Origin: Gaetbulibacter_B jejuensis
Lineage (GTDB): Bacteria > Bacteroidota > Bacteroidia > Flavobacteriales > Flavobacteriaceae
Assembly: GCF_039524015.1 (NCBI RefSeq)
Contig: NZ_BAAAGF010000001.1
Coordinates: 620,001-684,000, forward strand
DNA: 64,000 nucleotides
Direction of reading: 5' to 3'
Shown here: positions 25,802 to 33,952 of the stretch, one piece after another
Layout: the number at the start of each line of letters is the position of its first letter
Position numbering within the stretch: position 1 is the first letter of the stretch
Made by a program: the position numbers and the translations under genes
Notes under the pieces: generated by a model
The model's input: the letters and a program-made list of their open reading frames with translations, nothing else
The model's database searches: none
What the model was told of the DNA's origin: nothing

Positions 25802-28800
25802 ATGAGTAAGAAATTCCCTGAATATAAAGGTCTTGACTTACCAAAAGTTGCTGAAGAAATTGGCAATTATTGGCAAGAAAATAACGTATTTGAAAAAAGT
25901 GTAACCACACGTGAAAACGCTAAACCATTTGTGTTTTTTGAAGGGCCTCCTTCTGCAAACGGTTTACCTGGTGTACACCACGTTTTAGCACGTGCTATCA
26001 AAGATATTTTTCCGCGTTACAAAACCATGAAAGGTTTCCAAGTAAAGCGTAAAGCTGGTTGGGATACCCACGGATTACCTATTGAGTTAGGTGTGGAAAA
26101 AGAATTGGGAATTACAAAAGAAGACATTGGTAAAACCATCTCGGTTGAAGACTACAACGCTGCCTGCCGTAAAGCAGTTATGCGTTACACTGATGTTTGG
26201 AATGACCTGACTCAAAAAATGGGTTACTGGGTTGATATGGACGATCCATACATTACTTATGAACCTAAATACATGGAATCGGTTTGGTGGTTACTAAAGC
26301 AGATATACAACAAAAGCTTGTTGTATAAAGGTTATACCATTCAACCATATTCGCCAAAAGCTGGTACAGGATTAAGTTCGCATGAGTTAAACCAACCAGG
26401 AACCTATCAAGATGTAACAGATACAACGGTTGTTGCGCAGTTTAAAGCTAATGAAGCATCGCTTCCTGACTTTTTACAAAACGAAGGAACCATTCATTTC
26501 TTGGCTTGGACTACCACGCCTTGGACGCTTCCAAGTAATACAGCTTTAACGGTTGGGCCTAAAATAGATTATGTTTTAGTTGAAACCTATAACCAATATA
26601 CGTTTGAACCAATTAACGTAGTGCTAGCAAAACCGTTAGTTAACAAGCAATTTGACGGAAAGTTTAAGCGTGTTGAAACAAAACCAGAATTATTAGAATA
26701 TACATCTGGAGATAAGAAAATACCATACTACGTTGTAAAAGAATTTAAAGGAGCCGATTTAGTTGGTATTACGTATGAGCAATTATTGCCTTATTCGTTA
26801 CCAAACGACAATCCTGAAAATGCCTTTAGAGTTATTGCTGGAGATTTCGTAACGACTGAAGACGGAACAGGAATTGTGCATACTGCGCCAACTTTTGGTG
26901 CAGATGATGCTTTGGTTGCTAAACAAGCAACTCCTGAAGTGCCACCAATGTTGGTAAAAGATGCTAATGGAAACTTGGTGCCTCTAGTAGATTTACAAGG
27001 TAAATTCCGTCCTGAAATGGGTGAGTTTGCAGGTAAGTATGTGAAAAATGAATATTACAATGATGGCGAAGCTCCTGAAAAATCAGTTGATGTAGAGTTA
27101 GCTATCAAATTAAAAACCGAAAATAAAGCCTTTAAGGTTGAAAAATACAAACACAGCTATCCTAACTGTTGGAGAACTGATAAGCCAATTCTATACTATC
27201 CGTTAGATTCTTGGTTTATTAAAGTAACCGATGTTAAGGACAGAATGTTTGAATTGAATGAAACCATCAATTGGAAACCAAAAGCAACAGGAACTGGTCG
27301 TTTTGGAAATTGGCTTGCTAATGCCAACGATTGGAACTTATCGCGTTCGCGTTATTGGGGAATTCCGTTGCCAATTTGGAGAACCGAAGATGGTAAAGAA
27401 GAAATCTGTATTGGTTCTGTTGAAGAGCTTAAAGCTGAAATGGCTAAAGCTGTTGAGGCAGGCGTAATGAAAGCTGATATTTTTGCTGATTTTGAAGTAG
27501 GAAACAATTCCGAAGAAAACTATGCAAAGTTAGATTTACATAAAAACATTGTAGATGAAATTGTGCTTGTGTCACCATCAGGACAACCAATGAAGCGCGA
27601 AAGCGACTTAATTGATGTTTGGTTTGATTCAGGCTCTATGCCTTATGCACAATGGCATTATCCGTTTGAAAACAAAGAAAAAATAGACAACAACACTTCA
27701 TTCCCTGCCGATTTTATCGCAGAAGGTGTTGACCAAACACGTGGTTGGTTCTATACGCTACATGCTATTGGAACGATGGTGTTTGATTCAGTAGCTTATA
27801 AAAACGTGGTGTCTAACGGACTGGTATTAGACAAAAACGGACAAAAAATGTCTAAACGTTTAGGTAATGCTACAGATCCTTTTGAAACCTTATCAACTTA
27901 TGGTGCTGATGCCACACGTTGGTACATGATTTCAAACGCAAACCCTTGGGATAACCTAAAATTTGATGTAGATGGTATTGAGGAAGTTAAACGTAAATTC
28001 TTCGGAACACTTTACAATACCTACTCATTCTTTAGTTTATATACCAATTTAGATACATTCAATTATAGCGAAGCTGATATTCCGTTAGAAGAACGTCCAG
28101 AGTTAGACCGTTGGATTTTATCTGAACTACATACGCTTATCAAGAAGGTAGATGAGTTCTATGCAGAATACGAACCTACTAAAGCAGCAAGAGCTATATC
28201 AGACTTTACACAAGAATATTTAAGTAACTGGTATGTGCGTTTAAGTAGAAGACGTTTTTGGAAAGGCGATTACCAAACCGATAAAATTTCGGCTTATCAA
28301 ACACTTTATACCTGTATGATAACGCTTGCAAAATTAGGCGCGCCAATTGCACCATTTTATATGGATAAACTTTACCAAGACTTAACACAAGTAACACAAA
28401 AAGAAAACTTTGAGAGTGTACATTTGGCGGAGTTTCCAAAATACGATGAAAGCTTTGTAGATAAAAGTTTAGAACGTAAAATGGAGAATGCGCAAACAAT
28501 ATCGTCGTTGGTATTGTCGTTAAGAGCAAAGGAGAAGATTAAAGTGCGTCAACCATTGCAAAAAATTATGATTCCTGTTGATAGTGAACAACAAAAGGAA
28601 GAAATTCTTGCAGTTGCCGATTTAATAAAACATGAGGTTAACATTAAAGAAATTGAATTGTTAAGCGACGCTTCAGATATTTTAGTAAAACAGATAAAGC
28701 CTAATTTTAAAGCGTTAGGACCACGTTTTGGTAAAGATATGAAGCTTATTGCTGGAGCAATTTCTAAGTTTACTTCAGAAGATATTAAAAAAATCGAGCA

Positions 28801-29206
28801 AAATGGTGTTTTAGATGTTGAAGTTAACGGAAAAAACATTACTTTAGAACTCGCTGATGTTGAGATAACATCTCAAGATATCGAAGGTTGGCTTGTTGCT
28901 AACGAAGGTGCTTTAACAGTAGCACTTGATGTTACACTTACTGATAATTTACGAAGAGAAGGGATTGCTCGTGAGCTCGTAAACCGTATTCAAAATTTAC
29001 GTAAAGATTCAGGCTTTGAAGTTACAGACAGAATTAATGTTGTACTTCAAAAAGATGATAATATTGTTAAAGCCATAGATACAAATCTTGAGTATATCAA
29101 AACAGAAACTTTAACCGAAGAACTTGAAATTATGGACACTGTAAACAATGGTATAGAAATTGCTTTTGATGATGTAAATACCAAATTGTTTATTCAAAAA
29201 CATTAG
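25802..29206 (+). CDS. ileS: Isoleucyl-tRNA synthetase
   Basis: The 1134-residue enzyme charges tRNA-Ile. The HIGH-equivalent is GVHHVLAR (about residue 60) and the KMSKS loop is GQKMSKRLGN (about 680). Length and sequence (KAGWDTHGLPIELGVEKELG) match the larger type-2 IleRS with a long C-terminal domain, the type often tolerant of mupirocin. That resistance is an inference from class. It precedes the DksA-like gene by 5 nt. Confidence 0.97.
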   Translation: MSKKFPEYKGLDLPKVAEEIGNYWQENNVFEKSVTTRENAKPFVFFEGPPSANGLPGVHHVLARAIKDIFPRYKTMKGFQVKRKAGWDTHGLPIELGVEKELGITKEDIGKTISVEDYNAACRKAVMRYTDVWNDLTQKMGYWVDMDDPYITYEPKYMESVWWLLKQIYNKSLLYKGYTIQPYSPKAGTGLSSHELNQPGTYQDVTDTTVVAQFKANEASLPDFLQNEGTIHFLAWTTTPWTLPSNTALTVGPKIDYVLVETYNQYTFEPINVVLAKPLVNKQFDGKFKRVETKPELLEYTSGDKKIPYYVVKEFKGADLVGITYEQLLPYSLPNDNPENAFRVIAGDFVTTEDGTGIVHTAPTFGADDALVAKQATPEVPPMLVKDANGNLVPLVDLQGKFRPEMGEFAGKYVKNEYYNDGEAPEKSVDVELAIKLKTENKAFKVEKYKHSYPNCWRTDKPILYYPLDSWFIKVTDVKDRMFELNETINWKPKATGTGRFGNWLANANDWNLSRSRYWGIPLPIWRTEDGKEEICIGSVEELKAEMAKAVEAGVMKADIFADFEVGNNSEENYAKLDLHKNIVDEIVLVSPSGQPMKRESDLIDVWFDSGSMPYAQWHYPFENKEKIDNNTSFPADFIAEGVDQTRGWFYTLHAIGTMVFDSVAYKNVVSNGLVLDKNGQKMSKRLGNATDPFETLSTYGADATRWYMISNANPWDNLKFDVDGIEEVKRKFFGTLYNTYSFFSLYTNLDTFNYSEADIPLEERPELDRWILSELHTLIKKVDEFYAEYEPTKAARAISDFTQEYLSNWYVRLSRRRFWKGDYQTDKISAYQTLYTCMITLAKLGAPIAPFYMDKLYQDLTQVTQKENFESVHLAEFPKYDESFVDKSLERKMENAQTISSLVLSLRAKEKIKVRQPLQKIMIPVDSEQQKEEILAVADLIKHEVNIKEIELLSDASDILVKQIKPNFKALGPRFGKDMKLIAGAISKFTSEDIKKIEQNGVLDVEVNGKNITLELADVEITSQDIEGWLVANEGALTVALDVTLTDNLRREGIARELVNRIQNLRKDSGFEVTDRINVVLQKDDNIVKAIDTNLEYIKTETLTEELEIMDTVNNGIEIAFDDVNTKLFIQKH

Positions 29207-29211
29207 AGAAT

Positions 29212-29595
29212 ATGGCAGCAGAAACAAACGTAAGATACTCTGATAAAGATTTAGCAGAATTTAAAGCTTTAATACAAGAGAAAATAGATAAAGCAGAGCA
29301 CGATTTAGAATTAATTAAAAGTGCTTATATGAATGACCTCAATAATGGTACTGATGATACCTCTCCAACGTTTAAAGCCTTTGAAGAAGGTAGTGAAACA
29401 ATGAGTAAAGAAGCAAACTCACAGTTAGCTATTCGTCAGGAAAAATTCATTCGCGATTTAAAAAATGCTATTATTAGAATAGAAAATAAAACTTATGGCA
29501 TTTGTCGTGTTACAGGAAAGCTTATCAATAAAGAACGTTTAAAGCTTGTGCCACATGCTACACTTAGTATTGAAGCTAAAAATATGCAACAATAA
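29212..29595 (+). CDS. DksA/TraR-family protein with degenerate zinc finger
   Basis: The 127-residue protein has the helical coiled-coil part of DksA (about residues 8-90) and then the finger region YGICRVTG...THLxIEA-like. Where DksA has four cysteines (C-x2-C ... C-x2-C), only the first is present: C-R-V-T, and later S-I-E-A. It is thus a zinc-independent type, comparable to DksA2 forms. It probably acts on RNA polymerase's secondary channel during stress. It is joined to ileS and lies upstream of lspA. Confidence 0.82.
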   Translation: MAAETNVRYSDKDLAEFKALIQEKIDKAEHDLELIKSAYMNDLNNGTDDTSPTFKAFEEGSETMSKEANSQLAIRQEKFIRDLKNAIIRIENKTYGICRVTGKLINKERLKLVPHATLSIEAKNMQQ

Positions 29596-29597
29596 CA

Positions 29598-29635
29598 TTC
29601 TCATAAAAGTGAGAACCTCGTGATATTGTAACGAG
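29598..29635 (+). other. Two short hairpins downstream of the DksA-like gene
   Basis: TTCTCA/TGAGAA (29598-29615, 6-nt loop) and CTCGT/ACGAG (29617-29635) precede the terminator at 29655 with little unstructured sequence between, giving a structured 3' UTR of about 80 nt. Confidence 0.4.
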
Positions 29636-29654
29636 TTTAAGTAACTATAATTAG

Positions 29655-29687
29655 CGTCTTGCTCATGGCAAGACGTTTTTATTTTTA
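29655..29687 (+). terminator. Terminator of ileS/DksA-like transcript
   Basis: An 8-bp stem CGTCTTGC/GCAAGACG with a 5-nt loop is followed by TTTTTATTTTT. Confidence 0.88.
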
Positions 29688-29701
29688 ATAAAATAATAGT
29701 T

Positions 29702-29709
29702 TATTTTTG
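29702..29709 (+). promoter_or_regulatory. -7 box of the lspA promoter
   Basis: TATTTTTG fits the TAnnTTTG consensus and ends 9 nt before the chosen lspA ATG, so the 5' UTR would be very short. Confidence 0.5.
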
Positions 29710-29718
29710 CACCCAAAT

Positions 29719-30333
29719 ATGTCATTAAAAAAAGCAACACTCTTAATAATTGTAATACTACTTATTGACCAAATAAGTAAAGTATACATTAAAACGAATT
29801 TTTCATTAACTGAAAGAGCAATAGTTTTTGACTGGTTTCAAATAGTATTTGTTGAAAACGATGGAATGGCTTGGGGAACTAAACTCAGCGATTTTGTTAC
29901 TTTTATTTCTGATAGAACAGCTAAACTTTGCCTAACACTTTTTAGAATAGTAGCTGTTGTTGGTATTGGATATTGGTTAGTGACTTCGGTTAAAAAAAAT
30001 GCGTCCAAAACACTAACCATTGCAGTTTCTTTAATATTTGCTGGTGCTTTAGGTAACATTATAGATTCAGTATTTTATGGTGTTTTATTTGATTCTAGCT
30101 CTAACCAAGTTGCTACATTTTTACCGCAAGATGGAGGCTACGATTCGTTATTTCATGGGAAGGTTGTAGACATGCTTCATTTTCCTATTTGGAAAGGTGT
30201 TTTACCTAATTGGATTCCGTTTTATGGCGGAAAGTACTTTACATTTTTTGAACCTGTTTTTAATATTGCTGATATGGCAATAAGTACTGGAATAGGAATT
30301 TTAATCTTCTTTAATAAAAAAGCGTTCAATTAA
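29719..30333 (+). CDS. lspA: Lipoprotein signal peptidase (signal peptidase II)
   Basis: The enzyme (204 residues from the ATG at 29719; an upstream TTG lies inside the promoter box and is less likely) cleaves prolipoprotein signal peptides. It has four membrane segments and the two catalytic-aspartate motifs, GNIID (about residue 118) and FNIADMAIS (about 190). The insertion between them is longer than in E. coli LspA (164 residues), as in other Bacteroidota. It serves the many lipoproteins encoded nearby. Confidence 0.94.
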   Translation: MSLKKATLLIIVILLIDQISKVYIKTNFSLTERAIVFDWFQIVFVENDGMAWGTKLSDFVTFISDRTAKLCLTLFRIVAVVGIGYWLVTSVKKNASKTLTIAVSLIFAGALGNIIDSVFYGVLFDSSSNQVATFLPQDGGYDSLFHGKVVDMLHFPIWKGVLPNWIPFYGGKYFTFFEPVFNIADMAISTGIGILIFFNKKAFN

Positions 30334-30362
30334 TAATTTAGGCTTTTTTAAAATAGATTATA

Positions 30363-30387
30363 TATTTTTGTGTATAATTCACACATA
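30363..30387 (+). promoter_or_regulatory. Promoter and NrtR operator 1
   Basis: The -7 box TATTTTTG (30363-30370) overlaps the palindrome TTTGTGT-N7-ACACATA (30367-30387), which ends at the nrtR start codon. Operators 2 and 3 share its form and spacing, so it is a likely autoregulatory site. Confidence 0.65.
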
Positions 30388-31065
30388 ATGCGTAATCAAT
30401 CAATTAAATTATCAGTAGATGCAGTTGTTTTTGGATATGAAGAAGGGAATATATCTGTATTATTGATTAAAAGGAAATATAAACCATTTATTGGAAAATG
30501 GGCGATTCCAGGAGGTTTTGTTTGGAATGAAGAGTCTTTAGAAAATGCTGTAGAAAGAGAATTATATGAAGAAACAGGTTTAAAAATAAATTACCTTGAA
30601 CAATTATATACATTTGGTAAGCCTGATAGAGACCCAAGAACTAGAATAGTATCTGTTGCTTATTTTGGCTTGGTAAGACCAAGTATATATAAGTTATATG
30701 CTTCTACTGATGCAGAACAAGTGCAATGGTTTAATATTGATAGTTTACCTGAGTTGTCATTTGACCATTATGAGATTTTACTCACTGCTATTGAACGATT
30801 GAGAGGTAAGATTACCTATGAACCTATAGGGTTCGAATTACTTGACAAAAAATTTCCATTTTCAGATTTAGAGAAGCTCTATACGACGCTTTTAGGAAGA
30901 GAAATTGATAGGCGAAATTTCAGAAAAAAGATTTTAAATCTGAATATTCTAGATGAACTTGAAGAAAAAGTATCTAAGGGTTCTGGAAGACCCGCTAAAT
31001 TATTTCAGTTCAACAAAAAAAAGTACTTCCAACTTAAAAAAGAAGGAATAATTTTCGAAATCTAA
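30388..31065 (+). CDS. nrtR: NrtR-type Nudix/winged-helix regulator of NAD metabolism
   Basis: I start at the ATG at 30388 (MRNQSIKLSVDAVV), giving 225 residues; the in-frame GTG at 30370 is inside the operator. The N-terminal Nudix domain (about residues 5-140) is followed by the NrtR winged helix (about 150-225: RRNFRKKILNLNILDELEE, then KGSGRPAKLFQF). NrtR represses NAD salvage genes and is relieved by ADP-ribose. Unusually for a regulator, the Nudix box is complete (G-x5-E-x7-R-E-L-Y-E-E-T-G-L), so it may also hydrolyse its ligand. It precedes the NAMPT and Prs genes. Confidence 0.88.
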   Translation: MRNQSIKLSVDAVVFGYEEGNISVLLIKRKYKPFIGKWAIPGGFVWNEESLENAVERELYEETGLKINYLEQLYTFGKPDRDPRTRIVSVAYFGLVRPSIYKLYASTDAEQVQWFNIDSLPELSFDHYEILLTAIERLRGKITYEPIGFELLDKKFPFSDLEKLYTTLLGREIDRRNFRKKILNLNILDELEEKVSKGSGRPAKLFQFNKKKYFQLKKEGIIFEI

Positions 31066-31082
31066 AATCTATAAATCACGTA

Positions 31083-31103
31083 TTTGTGTAAAAAAAACAC
31101 AAA
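31083..31103 (+). promoter_or_regulatory. NrtR operator 2
   Basis: TTTGTGT-N7-ACACAAA is a perfect 7-bp dyad in the nrtR-nadV gap, with the same half-sites and spacing as operators 1 and 3. Confidence 0.65.
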
Positions 31104-31131
31104 ATAATTTTGCTAAAACATAAATACAAAT

Positions 31132-31156
31132 TATATTTGCGTACATATAACACAAA
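31132..31156 (+). promoter_or_regulatory. nadV promoter -7 box and NrtR operator 3
   Basis: The -7 box TATATTTG (31132-31139) overlaps TTTGCGT-N7-ACACAAA (31136-31156), one mismatch from operator 2 and 53 bp (about five turns) from it. As at operator 1, the operator begins with the TTTG of the -7 box. Confidence 0.6.
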
Positions 31157-31166
31157 TACAATTATT

Positions 31167-32621
31167 ATGAATGGTTTGTTTTTAACTGACGGATATAAAA
31201 CGGGACATCACAAGCAATACCCTAATGGGACAGAAGAGGTTTACTCAAATTGGACTCCTAGAAGTAATAAATATGCTCCCAAAGGTTGTGATAATGTGGT
31301 TTCTTTTGGGCAACAATATGTAATTAGCTGGTTGCATGATTATTTTAAAAATAATTTCTTCTCTAAATCTAAAGCACAAGTTTGTAAAGAAATAAAGGAG
31401 GAGCTTTCTTTGTATTTAGGGATGGATTATGATGTTTCGCATTTTGAACAATTACATGACTTACAATATTTACCAATCAAGATTAAATCACTACCAGAAG
31501 GTGTAGAAGTGCCTATAAGAGTCCCAATTTTAACTATAGTAAATACTAGAAAAGAATTTTATTGGGTAACAAATTTTTTAGAAACTATACTTTCGTCAAT
31601 GCTTTGGCAGCCAATGACTTCTGCCTCAATCGCATTAAATTATAAGCGCATATTTAAAAAATGGGCACTTTTAACTGATAGGAACAATTTAGGGTTTATA
31701 GAGTTTCAAGGACATGATTTTTCAATGAGAGGCATGGGAGGTTTACAAAGCACTTTGTCTTCTGGTATGGGACACGCAAGTGTTTTTTTGGGTTCGGATA
31801 CACTTCCTGTAATTGGTGGTATGCGTAAATATTATTCAGCAGAAGGATTTGTTATTGGTTCTGTTAATGCAACTGAGCACTCTGTAATGTGCGCAGGAAC
31901 AAAAAAAGACGAGATTACTACTTTTCAAAATTTAATGAAGATTTATCCTAAAGGGATTTTATCTGTAGTAAGTGACACATGGGATTTGTGGAAAGTAATT
32001 ACAGAATTTTTACCTAAACTCAAAAATGAAATCTTAAATAGAGATGGTAAGTTAGTTATTAGGCCAGATAGTGGTGACCCAGTAGATATAATTTGTGGAG
32101 AAAGTTTTGAACTAGGTGGATTATTGCCAAAAGACAAAGGGGTAATTGAATTACTTTGGGAAATTTTTGGAGGAACTATTAACAAACAAGGGTTTAAAGT
32201 TTTAGACAGCCATATTGGAGCTATCTATGGAGATAGCATTACTACAGAAAGGGCAGAGCAAATATGTAAAAGATTGCATGATAAAGGGTTTGCCACAACT
32301 AATGTCGTGCTTGGAATAGGTTCTTTTACTTATCAATTTAACACTAGAGATACTTTTGGCTTTGCTATGAAAGCTACATCAGTAGTAGTAAATGGTATGA
32401 GAAGAGAGATTTTTAAAGATCCAATAACGGATGATGGTGTAAAAAAATCCGCAAAGGGACTTATTAAGGTAGATTATGAAGATGGAATATATATATTGAA
32501 GGATGAAGTTTCTGAAATTGAGGAAAATAAAGGAGAATTAAAGGTAATATATGAAAATGGCAAGTTTTTTAATTTTACTAATTTAAATCAAATAAGGGAA
32601 AGAATTAATAAAATATTATAA
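31167..32621 (+). CDS. nadV: Nicotinamide phosphoribosyltransferase (NAMPT/NadV) family
   Basis: I start at the ATG at 31167 (MNGLFLTDGYKTGHHKQYPN), giving 484 residues, the NAMPT length; an in-frame extension to 31110 reads through the operators. It aligns with human NAMPT in the N-terminal YKxxHxxQYP segment and the GHDFSMRG loop that holds the nicotinamide-selecting Asp. It normally makes NMN from nicotinamide and PRPP. Together with the Prs-like gene 8 nt downstream it could instead be the ADP-ribosyl variant (Namat) of the phage NARP1 pathway. Confidence 0.9.
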   Translation: MNGLFLTDGYKTGHHKQYPNGTEEVYSNWTPRSNKYAPKGCDNVVSFGQQYVISWLHDYFKNNFFSKSKAQVCKEIKEELSLYLGMDYDVSHFEQLHDLQYLPIKIKSLPEGVEVPIRVPILTIVNTRKEFYWVTNFLETILSSMLWQPMTSASIALNYKRIFKKWALLTDRNNLGFIEFQGHDFSMRGMGGLQSTLSSGMGHASVFLGSDTLPVIGGMRKYYSAEGFVIGSVNATEHSVMCAGTKKDEITTFQNLMKIYPKGILSVVSDTWDLWKVITEFLPKLKNEILNRDGKLVIRPDSGDPVDIICGESFELGGLLPKDKGVIELLWEIFGGTINKQGFKVLDSHIGAIYGDSITTERAEQICKRLHDKGFATTNVVLGIGSFTYQFNTRDTFGFAMKATSVVVNGMRREIFKDPITDDGVKKSAKGLIKVDYEDGIYILKDEVSEIEENKGELKVIYENGKFFNFTNLNQIRERINKIL

Positions 32622-32629
32622 TACGTTTT

Positions 32630-33388
32630 ATGATTTACGAAACAAAAAAATTTAAAGATGGTCAAGTGACAGCTAAAATTATTGGGACTGGAAATCTACA
32701 TGTGAAAATAAGAGGTAATAATTATGAAGATTTATTTAGAGCTGCATCTATAAAAGAGGCATGGGATAATGAAAACGTAACAAGTAAAGGTCTTTCATCC
32801 ATATTGACAATTTACTGTTTAATAGGCCAAAGGTCAGACAGGAGATTTAACGAATCTGAATCTTTTGATTTAAAAGTTATTTCTAGATTTATAAATACCA
32901 TGAATTTTGATAGAGTTGAATTGTTTCATCCTCATAGTAGTGTAGCATTGGCTTTAATTAACAACTCTAAAGAATTAAATAGTTATAAATTCATAAAAAT
33001 GGCTTACGAAGAAATTGGAGCCCCAATACTTGTAAGCCCAGATGCTGGCGCGTATAAAAACACTCACAAAATAGCCGAAATTTTAAAAACAGATTTAATC
33101 CCTTCGAATAAAATCAGAATAAATGGAAAGCCAAAAATAGAAATTCAGGGAAATATAAAAGGGAGAGATTGTTTAATTGTAGATGATATTGCTGATGGAG
33201 GAAGAACATTTAAGGATTTGGCAAAAGCACTAAAAAACCTTGGTGCTAGTAAAGTCTTTCTATATGTTTCACATGCACAATTTAATTATGGCTTCGATGA
33301 ACTAAAAGAATATATTGACCATATTTTTTGCACTAATAGTTATAGAGATATTGAAGAAGCTATTATAACTCAATACAAGGTTATATAA
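32630..33388 (+). CDS. Short ribose-phosphate pyrophosphokinase (Prs)-like protein
   Basis: The 252-residue protein is shorter and more divergent than housekeeping Prs (about 310). It keeps the PRPP loop DCLIVDDIADGGRT (about residues 183-196) and an IGQRSDRR segment aligned with the family's ARQDRR. Prs enzymes transfer pyrophosphate from ATP to ribose 5-phosphate; phage Prs-like Adps enzymes use ADP-ribose. Its partner is the NAMPT-like gene 8 nt upstream. Which substrate it uses cannot be told from sequence alone. Its stop abuts the convergent cyclo-ligase stop. Confidence 0.83.
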   Translation: MIYETKKFKDGQVTAKIIGTGNLHVKIRGNNYEDLFRAASIKEAWDNENVTSKGLSSILTIYCLIGQRSDRRFNESESFDLKVISRFINTMNFDRVELFHPHSSVALALINNSKELNSYKFIKMAYEEIGAPILVSPDAGAYKNTHKIAEILKTDLIPSNKIRINGKPKIEIQGNIKGRDCLIVDDIADGGRTFKDLAKALKNLGASKVFLYVSHAQFNYGFDELKEYIDHIFCTNSYRDIEEAIITQYKVI

Positions 33389-33952
33389 TTAAAACATATA
33401 AACTTGCTCTGGCGTCACGCAATAATCTAAAGTAACATCACTTTCAAAAGTGTCTTCAATTTGGGTTTCTGCTTCAAAAAAAGACAGTCCAATTTTCAGT
33501 GTTTCAGGGTTGCATTGCGACAGGAATTTATCATAAAACCCTTTGCCATAACCTACACGATGACCTTGTTTATCAAAAGCTAAAAGCGGAACAAAAACAA
33601 CATCTATTTTTTCCGAAGGAATAGCAATACCATCAACTGGTTCTGGGATATTATAATGGTTTTTCTTAATAACTGTTGCATCAGTTAAGAGAAAATGAGT
33701 CATTTCATACGTGTTGAAATCACTTTTTGAAATCACTATGTTTTTATCTTTTCCAGAGAGTATATTTAAAATAAAATCGGTATTGATTTCCTTTTGTTCT
33801 TCAATAGATAAAAAAATATGATAAAACGATTTGTCCCAAATATCTAATTGAAGTAACGCATTTGCAATTTGAAGACTCAAATCATCAACATCATTTACTG
33901 TTAAAGCGTTGCGTTTTTGTTTATAGGTTGCTCTTAAGGTGGCTTTTTTCAC
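33389..33952 (-). CDS. 5-formyltetrahydrofolate cyclo-ligase
   Basis: The 187-residue enzyme (MTHFS, YgfA family) converts 5-formyl-THF to 5,10-methenyl-THF with ATP. The signature GYGKGFYDKFL lies near residue 140 and the N-terminal basic helix (TYKQKRNAL) is typical. Its start overlaps the end of the AstE/AspA-like gene by 32 nt, so it is the last gene of a tightly coupled leftward operon. Confidence 0.93.
   Translation of the reverse strand: MKKATLRATYKQKRNALTVNDVDDLSLQIANALLQLDIWDKSFYHIFLSIEEQKEINTDFILNILSGKDKNIVISKSDFNTYEMTHFLLTDATVIKKNHYNIPEPVDGIAIPSEKIDVVFVPLLAFDKQGHRVGYGKGFYDKFLSQCNPETLKIGLSFFEAETQIEDTFESDVTLDYCVTPEQVYMF

Noticed and set aside
28206..28839. Antisense frames inside ileS
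   Set aside because: They lie opposite conserved IleRS sequence; composition is that of the complement of a coding strand.
31110..32621. A longer start for the NAMPT gene at 31110
   Set aside because: It would translate the nadV promoter and operator 3, and the family's N-terminus begins at the 31167 ATG.
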